DNA from: Oehlia diaphana | Lineage: Eukaryota; Glomeromycota; Glomeromycetes; Glomerales; Glomeraceae | Direction of reading: 5' to 3' | Assembly: GCA_003833135.1 (NCBI GenBank) | Contig: QZLH01000040.1 | Span: 40,731-104,730 of the forward strand | DNA length: 64,000 nt | Made by a program: the position numbers and the translations under genes | Shown here: positions 60,071-64,000 of the stretch, piece after piece | Layout: every line of letters starts with the position of its first letter | How positions within the stretch are numbered: position 1 is the first letter of the stretch | The notes under the pieces: generated by a model | What the model saw: the letters and a program-made list of their open reading frames with translations, nothing else | What the model was told of the DNA's origin: nothing | Databases searched by the model: none

Positions 60071-60632
60071 GATGTTAATAATTATTTTTAGCCGCGATCA
60101 TTTGTAAAATTGCAGATGTACAAGAGTATTTTTGACACGTTTTCTGCATTGTGGCATGTTAAAATTTACAATCGAAGAGAAGCCACTTTAAATGAGAAAA
60201 TACAAGATTTGATGTTAATAATTATTAACTGCAATTATTTGTTAAAATTTTTTTTTTTATTAACTTATGAGAGTATTTTGCCACGTTTTTTTACATTGCA
60301 CCACGATCTGAATGAACAGCGCCTAGGTATGAAAAAGTTCCACTGCTGAGCGGTTCGAGCGGTTCGGAACCGAGACGGAGTCGGAACCGAGAACCCGGTT
60401 CGGTTCCTAGAACGGAACCGTCTGACTCGAGCAGTTCGGTTCCGTTCAGTTCATATGTATCATATCGGATAACCTTTTTTCCGGATAGCATTCTTGGGCC
60501 GTTCCGTAGAGCCGAACCGCTTGGAACCGACTTTTCGAACGGTAACGGACCGTTCCGTAGAACTGGAACCGAACCGATGGAACCGTCCCCATCTCTAACA
60601 GCGCCACTTTAAATTGATAATTTGGATCTATT
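60071..60632. repeat. 140-bp tandem repeat interrupted by a MITE
   Basis: GATGTTAATAATTATT starts at 60071 and again at 60211, exactly 140 bp apart. Each unit goes on with GAGTATTTT(T)GxCACGTTTT, ATTG(T/C)xxCA and GCCACTTTAAAT. A more diverged unit precedes (about 59975-60070, AGTATTTTTCTACGTTTTTC). The second unit is split by the element at 60324-60597: its GCGCC ... ACTTTAAATTGA halves rejoin when the insert and one target copy are removed. Confidence 0.75.
60324..60597. mobile_element. hAT-like MITE made of GGTTCC/GGAACC words
   Basis: Flanked by ACAGCGCC at 60316-60323 and 60598-60605 (8 bp). Termini TAGGTATG / CATCTCTA form an imperfect inverted repeat. The inside is a GC-richer palindromic array (CGGTTCGGAACCGAGAC, CGGTTCGGTTCCTAGAACGG and others). 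Inserted into a local 140-bp repeat, which independently shows the empty site. Confidence 0.82.
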
Positions 60633-61191
60633 TTTAAAAAAAAGAATAAATAATATATACAGTATATTGTTCAAAATGATAACTAAGAATAACTCATTGT
60701 CTCATTTCATTTATCTAATTATTCACTTTCACAGCCACATCAACATAATCATTAGTATCAACACGTAATAAGTACTTTGGCGAGGACGATAATAATATTA
60801 ATTTCTCATAGCCTCTAACATCAAGTTTGTTGACATTTTATGTTTTTAGAAAATTTTTTAAGATCATCATATCATATATCGTAGGAAATTTCTATTGGTC
60901 AATTTAAAAAAATGATCAACCTGATAAACTATCTAGAATACTAAAAATTCGATAGAAATATCCTTAAGAATATTTTCATAATAGAATGATCAAAAATCAT
61001 ATTAATTAAACGGAAGTTCAATTACTTATTATTGCTACTACAATTATTATTTTTTAAGTGATTATTAATTTAATTTACTAAATGTAAACATACAAATTTA
61101 CACATTAGGATAATATTTTATTTAGTTATTCCTCTAATATTCTTTTCTGTTTAAAACATCCATATCTGATTATGTCGTGTATAGTTATTGG

Positions 61192-61288
61192 CGGTGATGG
61201 TCACCGTACCAGCATTATGATATATTTTCGACCGGAATTAAAAAACCTAATAAATACTGGCCGGCATTACATCATAATTACACTATCA
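61192..61288. mobile_element. Diverged relative of the 46577 MITE, ends missing
   Basis: GTGATGGTCACCGTACCAGC, then ATTATGATATATTTTCGACC and TACTGGCCGGCATTACATCA match the reverse complement of the interior of 46577-46730 over about 95 bp. The outer GGGTATTACT arms are absent. Confidence 0.7.
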
Positions 61289-61559
61289 AAATATAAAGAA
61301 TAAATTATTTTACCTTAGAAATACTTGTAATAATCGTTTTGTATAAGTAAATTTAATAAAAGTTTGATTACAAACTATATAAGTATTGTAATGTATGTGC
61401 AAAGTTTATTTGATACGAGTCCTTTTCTTTGTTATTTGCAAAAAAATCATTAATAATGTTTGAATATAATAAGCTTCATACAATAAAAATAAATTAACAA
61501 ATTAACAAGTTAATGTATGTAGGTAGACTCATGATTTATTTATATATAGAGTTAGGACA

Positions 61560-61990
61560 AGAATGATACAAACGTTGTGAAGAACTAAAGATGCATTTGC
61601 TACTGTATTTGATTATTGGAGAATAATTATAATATAATTTTAGTAGAAATAGAACCAGTACACGAAATAGCCTTTGAAACTAGCATTTTTAAACAAATAA
61701 ATGATCTAGGAATTAATATGGAATGGATACTGCTTATAATACTAGTTTGAATTATATGTTCTACATGAGAGATAAATAGTATTGGATTTTATTTATCCTA
61801 CCTGTTTCTGGAATACTGCAAGTGTTCCTTATTATTTTTAAAAATCAAGGAGTGTAACCCTTATTTTTTTAACAGATAAGGATTTGGCACATGTAAATGC
61901 AGTGCGATTTACATGGCCACATGTTAAAATACAATTATGCAAATGGCATGTTAAAAGAGCCATAACTACTAGGGGCATAGTGATAACACT
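61560..61990 (+). pseudogene. Decayed MULE (Mutator-like) transposase fragment
   Basis: MDTAYNTSLNYMFYM (from 61723) matches the first catalytic-Asp region of MULE transposases (MDATYxTN). LTDKDLAHVNAVRFTWPHVK (from about 61869) then IQLCKWHVKRAI matches the TDKD second-Asp region and the C-x-W-H box. Stops separate them and the spacing is too short for an intact domain, so internal sequence is lost. It could mark the family that mobilises the 10-bp-duplication MITEs at 48 kb, but no terminal match was seen. Confidence 0.75.
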
Positions 61991-62557
61991 TGTTTTCTAC
62001 AATAATTTATTTAAATCAATTTTAATAAATTGAAATTGAATAAATTTTATTGTTAAATTAATAATATTACATTCTATTTAATAATTTTAATAAAATAGTC
62101 ACTCTAATTTTATTAATCTTTAAAATAATTTGTTTACTTAGGCCAACGGTCAACAATTTAATTAAGATAGCTGCGTAGTGCAATTTCATAGCCATACTTA
62201 GCCACAGTCTCACGTGCCGAGTTTTTTTTGCTACTCTTTATGTCGGAATGATCGGTCGGCATTTAACCGTTGCATTGCGTCATTATCCTAAATCTATTTT
62301 GATCGACGGATAATCATTTAGTATTTAAAGAAAAATAGTTTGGGTCTTGATTTACATTCGTATTTAGTAACTTTAATTTCAATAATAATTCAAATAGGAT
62401 ATAATTCAAACAGGAAGATTTTTGCTTGATATTTAAGGTAAACATTTTGATTTATTACTTTTTAAAGTATTTCGATAAAGTAGTTTTAATATAGCCTTAA
62501 ATAAAAATACTTGCAAAGGAATATTTATAATTTTTGTTCTTATAAAATAGGGTCATA

Positions 62558-64000
<1,443 letters not shown>

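Larger units (their letters stand above)
59831..62557. other. Repeat-rich intergenic region before the MATH-USP gene
   Basis: Holds a 140-bp tandem repeat (60071 on) split by a MITE, a truncated MITE (61192-61288) and a dead MULE transposase (61560-61990). The 560 bp before 62558 have no recognisable feature beyond AT richness and should hold the promoter of the MATH-USP gene. Confidence 0.5.

Noticed and set aside
60350..60420. GGTTCGA words resembling tRNA B boxes
   Set aside because: They are part of the GGTTCC/GGAACC palindrome array of the hAT-like MITE.

Overview
This window looks like nuclear DNA from an AT-rich fungus, most likely an arbuscular mycorrhizal fungus (Glomeromycotina, Rhizophagus-like). 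The basis is extreme AT richness, genes cut into many small exons by 50-100 bp introns with GTAAGT/GTATGT...TTTAG borders, dense MITE-like debris, and a decayed kinase fragment of the type expanded in that group. The organism assignment is inference; no database was searched.

Left arm (1-12.5 kb) is compact and housekeeping. It holds a WW-domain FNBP4-like gene (minus, runs off the left edge), head-to-head with a UBP14/USP5-type ubiquitin hydrolase, then cysteinyl-tRNA synthetase and a LUC7-like U1 snRNP splicing factor.

The rest (12.5-64 kb) is accessory and repeat-rich. Two families interleave. Family 1 is related to the ubiquitin hydrolase USP7. Two long genes (14,964-18,613 and 48,700-52,287) and one pseudogene (55,094-58,691) encode only the C-terminal ubiquitin-like half of USP7, with its first UBL pair duplicated in tandem and no catalytic domain. 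At the right edge (62,558 onward) a MATH + USP gene begins, and its catalytic Cys codon is Ser. Family 2 is three minus-strand copies of an ABCG half-transporter (23.4-26.8, 32.2-34.9, 41.1-44.5 kb) inside a triplicated segment of about 4.5-6 kb. Two copies carry N-gaps whose flanks are exact repeats of each other, so the apparent internal duplications are probably assembly artefacts.

The most striking small object is a two-exon, 42-residue secreted-peptide gene at 59,638-59,830 (minus). It has a signal peptide, a Kex2-type Lys-Arg site, three x-Ala dipeptides and an 8-residue tail, the layout of yeast alpha-factor precursors.

The paralogous copies also act as empty-site controls for transposon insertions: an hAT-like MITE with an 8-bp target duplication in the first ABC unit, and two MULE-like MITEs with 10-bp duplications upstream of the second USP7-C gene. 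Exon boundaries were read by eye from splice consensus and frame continuity and need transcript support.
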